64,000 nt of DNA from Methylobacterium mesophilicum. Lineage in GTDB: Bacteria > Pseudomonadota > Alphaproteobacteria > Rhizobiales > Beijerinckiaceae. Shown here in pieces: positions 1 through 8,233 of this stretch. How positions within the stretch are numbered: the first letter of the stretch is position 1; every line of letters starts with the position of its first letter. The stretch covers positions 93,384-157,383 of the forward strand of contig NZ_BPQU01000012.1 in assembly GCF_022179445.1 (NCBI RefSeq), given 5' to 3'. The notes beneath the pieces were generated by a model that ran no database searches, was not told the DNA's origin, and worked only from the letters and a program-made list of their open reading frames with translations. A program made the position numbers and the translations under genes.

Positions 1-173
1 TCCGCAACTTCGACTGAGGCGCGCCGCCGGAGGGTACGCCCGCGCGGTGGAACCCTCCCGGCCTCCCGCTCGTGCGTCGCGCGATGCACGCGGCGGCACT
101 GCACGGAACGACACTGCAAATGCTGCGGGGCCGGATGTATGATAGGGTCGGCGTAGCCCGATCGGAGGTTGGC
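1..173. other. Upstream edge and leader of the S6-like operon
   Basis: A plus-strand reading frame ends with TGA at 15-17, so the first bases may be the last codons of a gene outside the window; too little is visible to name it. An inverted repeat follows (GGAGGGT at 29-35, ACCCTCC at 52-58) without a T-run, at best a weak terminator. A GTG at 72 would open the S6-like frame earlier, but the extra 34 residues have no family match and no good ribosome-binding site, so I treat 18-173 as non-coding leader. Confidence 0.3.
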
Positions 174-614
174 GTGGCGCACTACAAAAGCTTCATGATC
201 GCGCGCCAGGACGCAGCCTCCACGCGATCCGAGACCGTGTTCGACACCTATAGAGACGTGATCGAGCGCAACGGCGGCCGTCTCGACATGATCGAGATGT
301 GGGGCGTGAAGTCTCTGGCTTACCGCATCAAGAGAAACCGCAAGGCGCATTTCGCGCTGCTGGACATCGACGCGCAGCCGGCCGCCATGGCCGAGATGGA
401 GCGCCAGATCGAGACCTCCGAGGACGTGCTGCGCGTCGTGACCCTCCGGGTCGAAGACCCGGCCCCCGAACCTGCTCCGATGGCGGGCTTTCTCGACGAT
501 CGGCGGGACAACGACGGTGCCCTCAGCGCGTTGCAGACCGAATTGAACGCCTATTCCCACACGATATTGGACGAGCTGCGGCAGCTGAACGCCTATATCG
601 AAGCGCGATCGTAG
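174..614 (+). CDS. Ribosomal protein S6-like paralogue
   Basis: The 146-residue product resembles bS6, a primary rRNA-binding protein of the small subunit platform that pairs with S18. The GTG start at 174 is chosen because GGAGG at 164-168 lies 5 bases upstream and because the protein then begins with the S6 first strand (AHYKSFMIARQD). The S6 core follows: a helix with NGGRL, the strand WGVKSLAYRIKRNRKAHFALL, and a second helix leading to EDVLRVVTLRVE. The usual Arg/Asp-rich alphaproteobacterial S6 tail is absent; a proline stretch and a short predicted helix (ALSALQTELNAYSHTILDEL) replace it. There is no rpsR or rplI next door, so this is not the canonical rpsF locus. A small coiled-coil gene and guaA follow in tight succession. 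It could be a conditional S6 variant or a repurposed S6 fold; I cannot tell which. Confidence 0.7.
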   Translation: MAHYKSFMIARQDAASTRSETVFDTYRDVIERNGGRLDMIEMWGVKSLAYRIKRNRKAHFALLDIDAQPAAMAEMERQIETSEDVLRVVTLRVEDPAPEPAPMAGFLDDRRDNDGALSALQTELNAYSHTILDELRQLNAYIEARS

Positions 615-625
615 GGGAACGCCCG

Positions 626-943
626 ATGAGCGGAGGCGTCTTCGGCGCATTGAAGGATGCCATCCTGATCCTCGATGAAGTCAAGCGCCTCTCGGACAAC
701 ATTCGCAAACTGGTCGATCGAGTCGAACGCCTGGAACAACGGGTCGGCGACCTGGAAACACACGATGCGGTCGACGCCGTGAAGGGCGATGCCCTGGTGG
801 CGCGCCTCGAAGCCGCGACCCGGATCGCCGCGGCAGAATCCCATGCCAGTCTGATCGAGCGGATCGTCAGGATCGAGGGCGTCGTCCTCGGCACCCCCGG
901 CGATCGTTCGATTTCGCGCCTACCCAGCAAAGATGACCGATGA
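626..943 (+). CDS. Small coiled-coil protein of unknown function
   Basis: A 105-residue protein I do not recognise. Residues about 15-45 carry regular heptad-like spacing ([32 protein letters not shown]), predicting a coiled coil; a second helical stretch follows, then a Pro/Ser-rich end. There is no signal peptide or membrane segment, so it is probably cytoplasmic. The ATG at 626 follows GGGGA at 614-618, eleven bases after the S6-like stop, and the TGA at 941-943 overlaps the guaA ATG at 940 (ATGA). This arrangement suggests co-transcription and translational coupling. A partner or oligomerisation role with the S6-like protein is inference from position only. Confidence 0.6.
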   Translation: MSGGVFGALKDAILILDEVKRLSDNIRKLVDRVERLEQRVGDLETHDAVDAVKGDALVARLEAATRIAAAESHASLIERIVRIEGVVLGTPGDRSISRLPSKDDR

Positions 944-2499
944 CAGCTCCCACGCATGACAAGATCCTGATCGTCGATTTCGGCTCTCAGGTGACCCAGC
1001 TCATCGCCCGGCGGGTGCGGGAGGAGGGGGTCTATTGCGAGATCGTCCCCTTCACGAAGGCCGAGGCCGCGTTCCGCGAGCAGAAGCCGAAGGGCGTGAT
1101 CCTCTCGGGCGGCCCCGAATCGGTGACCGTCGAGGCGAGCCCCCGGGCGCCGCAACTCGTGTTCGAATCGGGCGTGCCGGTCTTCGGCATCTGCTACGGC
1201 CAGCAGACCATGGCGGCCCAGCTCGGCGGCGCGGTCGAAGGGGGGCACCATGCCGAGTTCGGCCGGGCCGAGGTCGAGATCCTGGCCGATTGCCCGCTGT
1301 TCAACGGCGTCTGGCACAAGGGCGAGCGCTACCCGGTCTGGATGAGCCACGGCGACCGGGTCACCAAGCTGCCGGACGGCTTCACCACCGTGGCGATCTC
1401 GAAGAACGCGCCCTTCGCGGCCGTGGCGGACGCGGCGCGCAACTACTACGCGGTGCAGTTCCACCCCGAGGTGGCCCACACCCCGCACGGCGCCCTGCTG
1501 ATCCGCAACTTCGTGCGCGATATCGCCGGCTGCTCCGGCGACTGGACCATGGGCGCCTACCGCGAGGAGGCGATCGCCAAGATCCGCGAGCAGGTCGGCT
1601 CGGAGAAGGTGATCTGCGGCCTGTCCGGCGGGGTCGATTCGGCCGTCGCCGCGGTGCTGATCCACGAGGCGATCGGCGACCAGCTGACCTGCGTGTTCGT
1701 GGATCACGGACTGCTGCGCCTGGGCGAGGCCGAGCAGGTCGTGGCCCTGTTCCGGGACCACTACAACATTCCGCTGGTCCACGTTGAGGCGAGCGGCATG
1801 TTCCTGTCGGCGCTCGAGGGCGTCAGCGACCCGGAAGTGAAAAGAAAGACCATCGGCCGCCTGTTCATCGACGTGTTCGAGGCGGAGTCGAAAAAAATCG
1901 GTGGGGCGGCGTTCCTGGCGCAGGGCACGCTCTACCCGGATGTGATCGAGAGCGTGTCGTTCACCGGCGGCCCGTCGGTGACGATCAAGAGCCACCACAA
2001 TGTCGGCGGCCTGCCCGAACGCATGAACATGAAGCTCGTGGAGCCGCTGCGCGAGCTGTTCAAGGACGAGGTCCGGGTGCTCGGCAAGGAACTCGGCCTG
2101 CCGGACGCCTTCGTCGGCCGCCATCCGTTCCCGGGGCCGGGCCTGGCCATCCGCTGCCCCGGCACCATCACGACGGAGAAGCTCGAGGCCCTGCGCAAGG
2201 CCGACGCGATCTATCTCGACGAGATCCGCCAGGCCGGCCTCTACGACACGATCTGGCAGGCCTTCGCGGTGATCCTGCCGGTGAAGACGGTGGGCGTGAT
2301 GGGCGACGGCCGCACCTACGACCACGTCTGCGCGCTACGCGCCGTGACCTCGGTGGACGGCATGACCGCCGACTTCTACCCGTTCGACATGGCCTTCCTG
2401 GGCCGGGTCGCGACCCGGATCATCAACGAGGTGAAGGGCATCAACCGGGTGACCTACGACATCACCTCGAAGCCGCCCGGCACGATCGAGTGGGAGTGA
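940..2499 (+). CDS. guaA: GMP synthase (glutamine-hydrolysing)
   Basis: GuaA converts XMP, ATP and glutamine to GMP, the last step of guanine nucleotide synthesis in the cytoplasm. The 519-residue product has the usual two-domain layout. The class I glutamine amidotransferase domain carries the nucleophile Cys85 in GICYGQQ and the His175/Glu177 pair in QFHPEV. The ATP pyrophosphatase domain carries the P-loop LSGGVDS near 229-235. The dimerisation domain ends in the typical KPPGTIEWE. Length and ends match the family. Its start overlaps the stop of the coiled-coil gene by four bases, so translation is probably coupled to the S6-like operon. No terminator with a T-run follows. Confidence 0.97.
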   Translation: MTAPTHDKILIVDFGSQVTQLIARRVREEGVYCEIVPFTKAEAAFREQKPKGVILSGGPESVTVEASPRAPQLVFESGVPVFGICYGQQTMAAQLGGAVEGGHHAEFGRAEVEILADCPLFNGVWHKGERYPVWMSHGDRVTKLPDGFTTVAISKNAPFAAVADAARNYYAVQFHPEVAHTPHGALLIRNFVRDIAGCSGDWTMGAYREEAIAKIREQVGSEKVICGLSGGVDSAVAAVLIHEAIGDQLTCVFVDHGLLRLGEAEQVVALFRDHYNIPLVHVEASGMFLSALEGVSDPEVKRKTIGRLFIDVFEAESKKIGGAAFLAQGTLYPDVIESVSFTGGPSVTIKSHHNVGGLPERMNMKLVEPLRELFKDEVRVLGKELGLPDAFVGRHPFPGPGLAIRCPGTITTEKLEALRKADAIYLDEIRQAGLYDTIWQAFAVILPVKTVGVMGDGRTYDHVCALRAVTSVDGMTADFYPFDMAFLGRVATRIINEVKGINRVTYDITSKPPGTIEWE

Positions 2500-2585
2500 T
2501 TTCGGCCTATCCGAGGAAATCCAGAACGACGCTGGAATGCGATGCGGCTCGCTCCGGCAGCTCATTGACAGATACACCGAGCTGA

Positions 2586-2627
2586 TCATATCTGACAAAT
2601 TGTCGATCGTCCTTTGTCAGATATGAC
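2586..2627 (+). promoter_or_regulatory. Putative hipBA operator overlapping a promoter
   Basis: A perfect 14-base inverted repeat (arms TCATATCTGACAAA at 2586-2599 and its complement at 2613-2626) flanks a 13-base spacer. Inside it, TTGTCG (2600-2605) and TATGAC (2622-2627), 16 bases apart, fit a sigma70-type promoter. The expected transcription start would fall within one or two bases of the ATG at 2636. There is no Shine-Dalgarno sequence, so a leaderless message repressed by the HTH protein is the simplest reading. Operator assignment is inference from family behaviour. Confidence 0.55.
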
Positions 2628-2635
2628 TGATTGCG

Positions 2636-3013
2636 ATGGGGTCTCCGAAAGCGAAGTTGGCCCTTGCGCGGCTCGGTCAGGACATCCGCCTGGCACGCCT
2701 CCGGCGCAATGTCGCCGTAGCGGATCTGGCAGTGCGCGCTGGAACCTCGCCCAGCTCGATCACGCGGCTTGAAAAGGGCGAGCAAGGTGTCGCCATCGGT
2801 ACGCTGGCCGATGTCCTGGTCGTTCTGGGGCTGGTGGAGCGACTGGCCGATCTGATCGATGTTCGCAAGGACGATCTAGGGCTCGCGCTATCCAATCAAC
2901 ATTTGCCGCGCCGGGGGAAGTCGTTCGCGACGAAAGTCCGAAAGCAGAAGGCTCAAGCGCAGGACGATCAACCCCAGCAGGATGTCATGGATCCTGATGG
3001 GGCTTCATTCTGA
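2636..3013 (+). CDS. HTH XRE-family antitoxin (HipB-like)
   Basis: A 125-residue protein with an N-terminal Cro/C1-type helix-turn-helix at about residues 13-65 (DIRLARLRRNVAVADLAVRAG, then SPSSITRLEKGEQ), followed by a basic, low-complexity tail that probably contacts the toxin. HipB-type antitoxins bind HipA kinases and repress their own operon. The stop overlaps the downstream hipA start by one base (TGATG). The ATG at 2636 has no ribosome-binding site; the upstream inverted repeat and promoter end just before it. Codon third positions look less GC-biased than in guaA, consistent with acquisition. Confidence 0.8.
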   Translation: MGSPKAKLALARLGQDIRLARLRRNVAVADLAVRAGTSPSSITRLEKGEQGVAIGTLADVLVVLGLVERLADLIDVRKDDLGLALSNQHLPRRGKSFATKVRKQKAQAQDDQPQQDVMDPDGASF

Positions 3014-4245
3014 TGACGGATTCTGTCGCTCATGTCGCATTGGGCGAAGGCCGGGTATCGGTCGGCCGGTTGCGTTTTACACATGTCGGGCCGAGGCAAT
3101 TCTCGACATTCTCCTACAGTGCCGCATGGATGGAAAACCCGCGGGCCTTCGCCATACAACCGGATTATTCCCTCGAGGCCGGCCAATTCCACACATCGGG
3201 TCAACCCGGAACCATGCGTGATGCGCTGGCGGGCGTCTTCGCCGATGCAGCCCCCGACAGCTGGGGGCGCAGGCTGCTCGAACGCGCTTATGGCAATGGG
3301 CTCAGCGAATTCGCTTATCTGACGCTATCCGACGATGCCTGTCGGCAAGGCGCGTTGCGCTTTCTGGACGACAACGGCGCGATCATTCGCGGCAAGGCCG
3401 TCGATGCCGTTCCGCGTCTGGTCGATCTGGAGTCGATCACGGCCATTGCCCGCGCCTATGAACAAGGAAAGGACATCTCGGCCAAGGACATACAGGCGCT
3501 GGCGGGGGCGGGGGGCTCCGGCGGTGCGCGACCCAAGGCTAATGTCAGGGACGGTGATGCGTTGTGGCTGGCGAAGTTCACCTCGGTCCACGACCAGCAG
3601 CCGATCGAGCGCGTCGAGGTTGCGACGCTTCGCCTGGCTGCAACGTGCGGCATCCGCACGCCCGCAGCCCGGCTGGAACTGGCCGACACGCCTTTTCCGG
3701 TAGCGCTGATCCAGCGGTTCGATCGACGCGGAAGCGCCCGCATCCCCTATATTTCGGCGCGCACCGCTTTGGGCAAGACCGGGACGGAACTCGGTTCCTA
3801 TACGGAGATCGTCGATTTCATGCGGGGCTACGCCGCCGATCCGCGGGCCGATTTTCGTGAACTTTTCCTGCGCCTGATCTTCACGATCCTCGTGTCCAAC
3901 AAGGACGATCATCTCAAGAATCATGGGTTTCTCTATGTGGGGGGCGGGCGCTGGCGATTATCGCCGGTTTTCGACGTGAACCCGGCGCCGGATCGCAACC
4001 CGCACCTCGAAACGGCGATCCTGGAGGGCGGTGCGTATGACCGGTCGATCGCCTTGGCGCTGGAAGCCTGCGAATTTTTCGAGCTTCCCGAACGAGAGGC
4101 GAGGCAGATGATCCGTGAGACGGCGCGGCGCATTTCAGACGGGTGGCGCGAGGCGTTGCGTCAGGTCGGGGTTTTAGGCGCGTTGGCGCGGGACTATGAG
4201 GCCGCGTTCATTCACGATCAGACCGAACTGGCGTTACGTATTTAA
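3013..4245 (+). CDS. hipA: HipA-family toxin kinase
   Basis: HipA toxins are Ser/Thr kinases of the PI3/4-kinase-like fold; the E. coli enzyme phosphorylates glutamyl-tRNA synthetase and slows growth. This 410-residue protein has the N-terminal HipA domain (to about residue 120) and the kinase domain. Visible kinase features are a glycine-rich loop at 165-176 (ending GGARPKA), Lys188 in WLAKF, the catalytic-loop pattern NKDDHLKN at 296-303 with Asp298, and the metal-binding FDVNP with Asp321. All key residues are present, so it should be active. It overlaps its antitoxin by one base and has the usual antitoxin-first order. The cellular target is unknown. Confidence 0.88.
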   Translation: MTDSVAHVALGEGRVSVGRLRFTHVGPRQFSTFSYSAAWMENPRAFAIQPDYSLEAGQFHTSGQPGTMRDALAGVFADAAPDSWGRRLLERAYGNGLSEFAYLTLSDDACRQGALRFLDDNGAIIRGKAVDAVPRLVDLESITAIARAYEQGKDISAKDIQALAGAGGSGGARPKANVRDGDALWLAKFTSVHDQQPIERVEVATLRLAATCGIRTPAARLELADTPFPVALIQRFDRRGSARIPYISARTALGKTGTELGSYTEIVDFMRGYAADPRADFRELFLRLIFTILVSNKDDHLKNHGFLYVGGGRWRLSPVFDVNPAPDRNPHLETAILEGGAYDRSIALALEACEFFELPEREARQMIRETARRISDGWREALRQVGVLGALARDYEAAFIHDQTELALRI

Positions 4246-4251
4246 TCAAAT

Positions 4252-4570
4252 ATGACCGATAATAAGGATTTCCTCGTCAGATGTGAATGGCATCTTCGAA
4301 TGGCGCCGTTTGCCCAGAGCGCTTTCCTCCTGCCAGTCGATCAATTGACGCGGGGCATCGATGGAACCGAGCGGGCGGTGATCCATGTCAAGTTCGCCAC
4401 CGACAAGACCGAGATTCTGCCGGACTCAAGCCTGAGATCGACGGGTATGCCGATCGGACTGATTCCGCCGCGCACAACCTGTTCATTCCCGATGGCCGGC
4501 AAAGAGTTACCGCCTCGCGTTGGTAGGATTCTGAGCGGAAGACTATCGCTCCGCCGGATACATCCCGCCG
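4252..4570 (+). pseudogene. Decayed OmpA-like domain fragment
   Basis: Two frames hold fragments that together resemble an OmpA C-terminal peptidoglycan-binding domain. At about 4378-4428 one frame reads VIHVKFATDKTEILPDS, like the first strand of the domain. From about 4429 the next frame reads KPEIDGYADRTDSAAHNL, like the GHTD strand and following helix. The intervening helix of some 20-25 residues is missing and the frame shifts, so an internal deletion is likely. No intact start, signal peptide or C-terminus is visible. The match is short and could be chance; otherwise this 325-base gap holds nothing I can support. Confidence 0.35.
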
Positions 4571-5179
4571 TTACCGTCCGCTCAGCAACAACTCGGCCGC
4601 GATCACCCACATCGTGATCGCGATCACGCCTTCGAGCACGCGCCACGCGGCTGGCTTGGCGAACAGGGGCCGGAGGATCGCGGCGCCGTAGCCGAGCGAG
4701 AAGAAGAACGCGACCGAAGCACTCATGGCGCCGGCCGCGAAGGCGGGTTCCCGGCCGGGGAAGCGCGTCGAGATCGATCCGATCAGCAGCAGCGTGTCGA
4801 GATAGACGTGCGGGTTGAGCCAGGTCAGCGCGAGGCAGGTCGCGAGCGTCCGCCCGAGGCCGGCGGCGGATCCCGGGGCGGGCTGCAGCACCTCGGTGTC
4901 TGCGAAGGCCGACCGGAGGCTGCGCGCGCCGTACCAGATCAGGAAGGCCGCGCCGGCATACAGCATCGCCGGCCGCAGCCACGGGGCGAAGACCACGAGG
5001 CTCTTGAAGCTGGTCACGCCCACCAGGATCAGGAGCGCGTCGGAGGCCGCGCATGTGGCGCAGACCAGCGCGACGTGCTCGCCGCGCAGGCCCTGCCGCA
5101 GCACGAAGGCGTTCTGGGCGCCGATGGCCAGGATCAGGCCGGCGCTGACGGAGAACCCGGTCAGGAAGACATCGAGCAC
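4571..5179 (-). CDS. LysE/ArgO-family amino acid exporter
   Basis: A 202-residue inner-membrane protein with about six hydrophobic segments and the LysE/ArgO N-terminal signature (GLILAIGAQNAFVLRQGL), plus the WLNPHVYLDTLLLIGS motif in the second half. Members export basic amino acids such as arginine and lysine. The start is GTG at 5179; no in-frame ATG gives a better N-terminus, and the ribosome-binding site is weak. It lies 93 bases downstream of the SGNH hydrolase gene on the same strand, so it may be the last gene of a trmO-SGNH-lysE transcript. ArgO is the closest subgroup by eye, but substrate is not provable here. Confidence 0.85.
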   Translation of the reverse strand: MLDVFLTGFSVSAGLILAIGAQNAFVLRQGLRGEHVALVCATCAASDALLILVGVTSFKSLVVFAPWLRPAMLYAGAAFLIWYGARSLRSAFADTEVLQPAPGSAAGLGRTLATCLALTWLNPHVYLDTLLLIGSISTRFPGREPAFAAGAMSASVAFFFSLGYGAAILRPLFAKPAAWRVLEGVIAITMWVIAAELLLSGR

Positions 5180-5272
5180 GCGGTGTCGCTCATCGAAGGT
5201 TGAAGGTTCGCGTGGTCATGACCGGCCACTCCGTCGGAGCGGAGACGGCACGGCGCCTTCCGCACGGATTGC

Positions 5273-5968
5273 TCACGGCGGCGCGCAGAGCACCGGCTCC
5301 AGCGCCGCCATCGCCTGCCGGAACGCCGCCAGGTGCAGGCCGTCCCGGAGCGCTCCCGGCTTGGCGTAGCCTGTCTCGCCGTCGCGCAGCGGCGCGAACG
5401 GGTCCGCGAAGGTGCATCCGAGGCGGGTGCAGAGCGCGCGCAGCCGGTGCGAATAATCAGGCACGGCCGCCGCATCGAGGAACCGGCCGCTCTCACGGCC
5501 GATCGGGGGCAAGGCGGTCACCACCACGCGCGGGCTGACGGCCTGGAGCCGCCTGACGATGGCGTCCACGGTCGCCTCGAACCGTGAGGCCGCCTCGGCG
5601 GAGCGCGGTGCGTTCTTGGCGAGGATGTCGTTGGTGCCGATCGTCAGGGCGGCGACCTTGGGCGCGTGGTGGAAGCGCAGCCCGGCGAGGTGGTCGAGAA
5701 AGGCGGCAGCGGTGGCGCCGCTGAAGCCGCCGTTGACGAAGTCCAGGCCGCAGGGCCGCTGGCTTCCGGGCTGCAGCTCCACCTGGGAATCGCCGCCCCA
5801 GAACACGTAATCGGGTGGCGCCTCGTCCAGGCTGACCTGGACGGCGATGCCGCGCATCACCGCGTAGGCCCGGGCATCCGCGGCGGGCTTGTGCAGGTAC
5901 CAGCCGGCGAGTCCTCCCAGCGTCAGCAGGACTAGGGCCGCGAGGATCGCGAAAAGGCCCCGCCTCAC
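5273..5968 (-). CDS. Membrane-anchored SGNH/GDSL-type hydrolase
   Basis: A 231-residue protein with an N-terminal membrane segment (LFAILAALVLLTLGGLAGWYL) and an SGNH hydrolase fold facing the periplasm. Block I appears as GGDSQVE with the nucleophilic Ser, block II as the Gly of NGGFSG, block III as IGTND, and block V as DGLHL with the catalytic Asp and His. Such enzymes are esterases or lipases acting on acyl groups of lipids or glycans; the substrate is unknown. The GTG start at 5968 overlaps the trmO stop (GTGA), a translational-coupling arrangement, and places the membrane segment directly at the N-terminus. Confidence 0.75.
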   Translation of the reverse strand: MRRGLFAILAALVLLTLGGLAGWYLHKPAADARAYAVMRGIAVQVSLDEAPPDYVFWGGDSQVELQPGSQRPCGLDFVNGGFSGATAAAFLDHLAGLRFHHAPKVAALTIGTNDILAKNAPRSAEAASRFEATVDAIVRRLQAVSPRVVVTALPPIGRESGRFLDAAAVPDYSHRLRALCTRLGCTFADPFAPLRDGETGYAKPGALRDGLHLAAFRQAMAALEPVLCAPP

Positions 5969-6465
5969 GGCTCGGCGCCGGCGCGGTCGATCCGCGCCTC
6001 GGGCCGCGAATCGGTCGTGGCGTAGTAGGGCTTGATGTCGAGGAGCGGCGTTCCGTCCAGGCAATCGAGCCCGCGGACCCGCAGGGTGTCGCCCGCGCGG
6101 GCGATCAGCTCGACCACCGAGAGGGCGATCGGGTTCGGCCGGGCGGGGGAGCGCAGCGCGAAGGTGCCGCGCGGCCCGTCGGCGTGGCGCGGCTGCTGCA
6201 CCACGAGCCCCCGGGTCGCCTGGTCCATCCAGTAGAGCAGGATGAGGTGCGTGCAGCCGGTGATCGTGAGCAGGCCGGACGCGTAGGCCGGATCGACCTC
6301 GACGGTGCAGACGGCGTCAGTCTGCAGGCCGTTCTTCGGGCAGTCCCGGCGCGTCCGCCACGGCGTCCGGAGGCGGCCGATGAAATGGAGGCCGGCGTCG
6401 AATGCGGCGGGCAGGTCCGCCATCTCCTCGCCGGGACGGATCCCGAACTCGTCCGCGCCGCTCAA
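5965..6465 (-). CDS. trmO: tRNA (t6A37) N6-methyltransferase TrmO (TsaA/YaeB family)
   Basis: TrmO methylates N6-threonylcarbamoyladenosine at position 37 of threonine tRNAs using S-adenosylmethionine. The protein shows the family's single beta-barrel domain: FIGRLRTPW, the CPKNG turn, THLILLYWM, RSPARPNPIALSVVEL and LDIKPY. I chose the TTG start at 6465 because GGAGG at 6470-6474 sits 4 bases upstream, giving 166 residues. An in-frame ATG at 6423 (152 residues) is the alternative, but its GAGGAG touches the start codon. It shares a divergent intergenic region of 117 bases with amn and is coupled to the SGNH hydrolase gene downstream. Confidence 0.85.
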   Translation of the reverse strand: MSGADEFGIRPGEEMADLPAAFDAGLHFIGRLRTPWRTRRDCPKNGLQTDAVCTVEVDPAYASGLLTITGCTHLILLYWMDQATRGLVVQQPRHADGPRGTFALRSPARPNPIALSVVELIARAGDTLRVRGLDCLDGTPLLDIKPYYATTDSRPEARIDRAGAEP

Positions 6466-6582
6466 GGAACCTCCGCGCCCTCGCATCCCGCGCCGGTTCT
6501 CGGCCAAGCGCCGTCCGGCCGCAAGCCCGGGTCGCGCGCGCACGCTCCGCGGTGTAGATCCGAGCTTGCGACGGGAGGGTTC

Positions 6583-8076
6583 ATGATCGAGCGGGAATTG
6601 CGGCCGATGCAGGCCGTGGCGGATGCGGACAGCGCGGTCGATCGCCTGGTCGAGCTCTATGACGGCGCCGCCGACGCCCTGCGGCAGGCGCTGGAGCGGT
6701 ACCTTGCGGGCGGTCCTCCGCCGGACGCCACCGAGCGCCTCGCGTTCCGCTATCCCGAGTTGCGGATCAGCTATCGCCCCGCCGGCCCGCTGCCGCGGGT
6801 GCGCCGCGCCACCGCCAAGCTCCAGGCCGCCGGCACCTACGCCACCACGGTCACGCACCCGGCCTTCTTCCGCCACTACCTCACCCGGCAGTTGCAGCCG
6901 CTGATCGACGATTACGGCATCCAGATCGAGGTGGGCCTGAGCGCGCAGGAGATCCCCTATCCCTACGTGCTGGAGGCGGGGCTCGACGCGCGCGGGAGCA
7001 CCGTCGACGGCGCCGAGCTGGCCACCTACTTCCCGGTCCCGCTGCTGTCGCTGGTGGGCGACGAGATCGCCGACGGGACGTTCGATCTGGTGGATGGCGA
7101 GCCGCTGCCTCTGGCCCTGTTCGACGCGGTGCGGGTGGATTACTCCCTGCGCCGCCTGGTCCACTACACGGGGTGCGACTGGCGCGAGGTCCAGCCCTGG
7201 ATCCTGCTCACCAACTACCACCGCTACGTCGATCAGTTCGTCCGGCACGGGCTGGAGCGCCTGGCTTCCGGCGCGGAGGGGTTCGAGCGGCTGGTGCTGC
7301 CCGGCGGCCTGTCGGTGAGCCGGGCGGAGGCCGCCACGGCCGATCCCGCCGCGGTGATCGCCGCCTCGCCGTGGCACCGCCACCAGATGCCGGCCTATCA
7401 CCTCGTGGCGCGCGGCGCCGACGGCACCATGCAGGGCACGACGCTGGTCAATATCGGCGTCGGCCCCTCGAACGCGAAGACGATCACCGATCACCTCGCG
7501 GTCCTGCGCCCGGATTGCTGGCTGATGGTCGGCCATTGCGGCGGCCTGCGCCAGTCGCAGACCATCGGCGATTACGTGCTCGCCCACGCCTATCTCCGGC
7601 GGGACCGGATCCTCGACGAACTGGTGCCGCCGGACGTGCCGGTGCCGGCGCTCGCCGAGGTGCAGGTCGCGCTCCAGAGCGCCGCCGCCTCGGTGACCGG
7701 CGAGCAGGCGGAGGCTCTGAAGCGCCGGCTGCGCACCGGCACGGTGGTGACCTATGACGACCGCAACTGGGAGCTGCGGTTCAGCCAGGAGCGCCGGCGG
7801 ATCAACCAGTCGCGGGCGATCGCGGTGGACATGGAGAGCGGCACGGTGGCGGCGCAGGGCTTCCGCCTGCGCGTGCCGTACGGGGCGCTGCTCTGCGTCT
7901 CCGACAAGCCGCTCCACGGCGAGATCAAGCTGCCCGGCGCGGCGAACGCGTTCTACGACCGGGCGGTGTCGGAGCATCTGCGCGTCGGGCTGGCGGCCCT
8001 CGACGCGCTGCGGGCCGACCGGCACGGGCTGCATTCGCGCAAGCTGCGCAGCTTCGACGAGCCGCCCTTCCGATAA
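6583..8076 (+). CDS. amn: AMP nucleosidase
   Basis: Amn hydrolyses AMP to adenine and ribose 5-phosphate, a purine balancing reaction in the cytoplasm. The 497-residue protein is close to the E. coli enzyme in length. The N-terminal AMP nucleosidase domain includes EIPYPYVLEAG and TNYHRYVDQFV. The C-terminal phosphorylase-like nucleoside-binding domain includes NIGVGPSNAKT, VGHCGGLR and the MESGTVAAQG loop. The ATG at 6583 is preceded by GGGAGGG at 6573-6579. It stands alone and divergent from trmO. Together with mtnP, guaA, purMN and ndk it adds to the window's purine theme. Confidence 0.93.
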   Translation: MIERELRPMQAVADADSAVDRLVELYDGAADALRQALERYLAGGPPPDATERLAFRYPELRISYRPAGPLPRVRRATAKLQAAGTYATTVTHPAFFRHYLTRQLQPLIDDYGIQIEVGLSAQEIPYPYVLEAGLDARGSTVDGAELATYFPVPLLSLVGDEIADGTFDLVDGEPLPLALFDAVRVDYSLRRLVHYTGCDWREVQPWILLTNYHRYVDQFVRHGLERLASGAEGFERLVLPGGLSVSRAEAATADPAAVIAASPWHRHQMPAYHLVARGADGTMQGTTLVNIGVGPSNAKTITDHLAVLRPDCWLMVGHCGGLRQSQTIGDYVLAHAYLRRDRILDELVPPDVPVPALAEVQVALQSAAASVTGEQAEALKRRLRTGTVVTYDDRNWELRFSQERRRINQSRAIAVDMESGTVAAQGFRLRVPYGALLCVSDKPLHGEIKLPGAANAFYDRAVSEHLRVGLAALDALRADRHGLHSRKLRSFDEPPFR

Positions 8077-8233
8077 CCCGCCGGACCCTCGATACAGTCA
8101 AGCTTTCAATATTTTCGTACAATTTTCGCATGACAGCGACTGACTGACACGGCGTATTCAGTCGTCGCGCCGGGATACCTGCGATCGATCGGACGTTGGA
8201 AAGTCATACTCCTCGCAAGGATTGGACTTTCTC

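Noticed and set aside
523..2325. 600-codon open frame antisense to guaA
   Set aside because: Its composition (His/Arg/Leu/Val-rich) and lack of any motif are typical of a GC-driven antisense shadow of a conserved gene.
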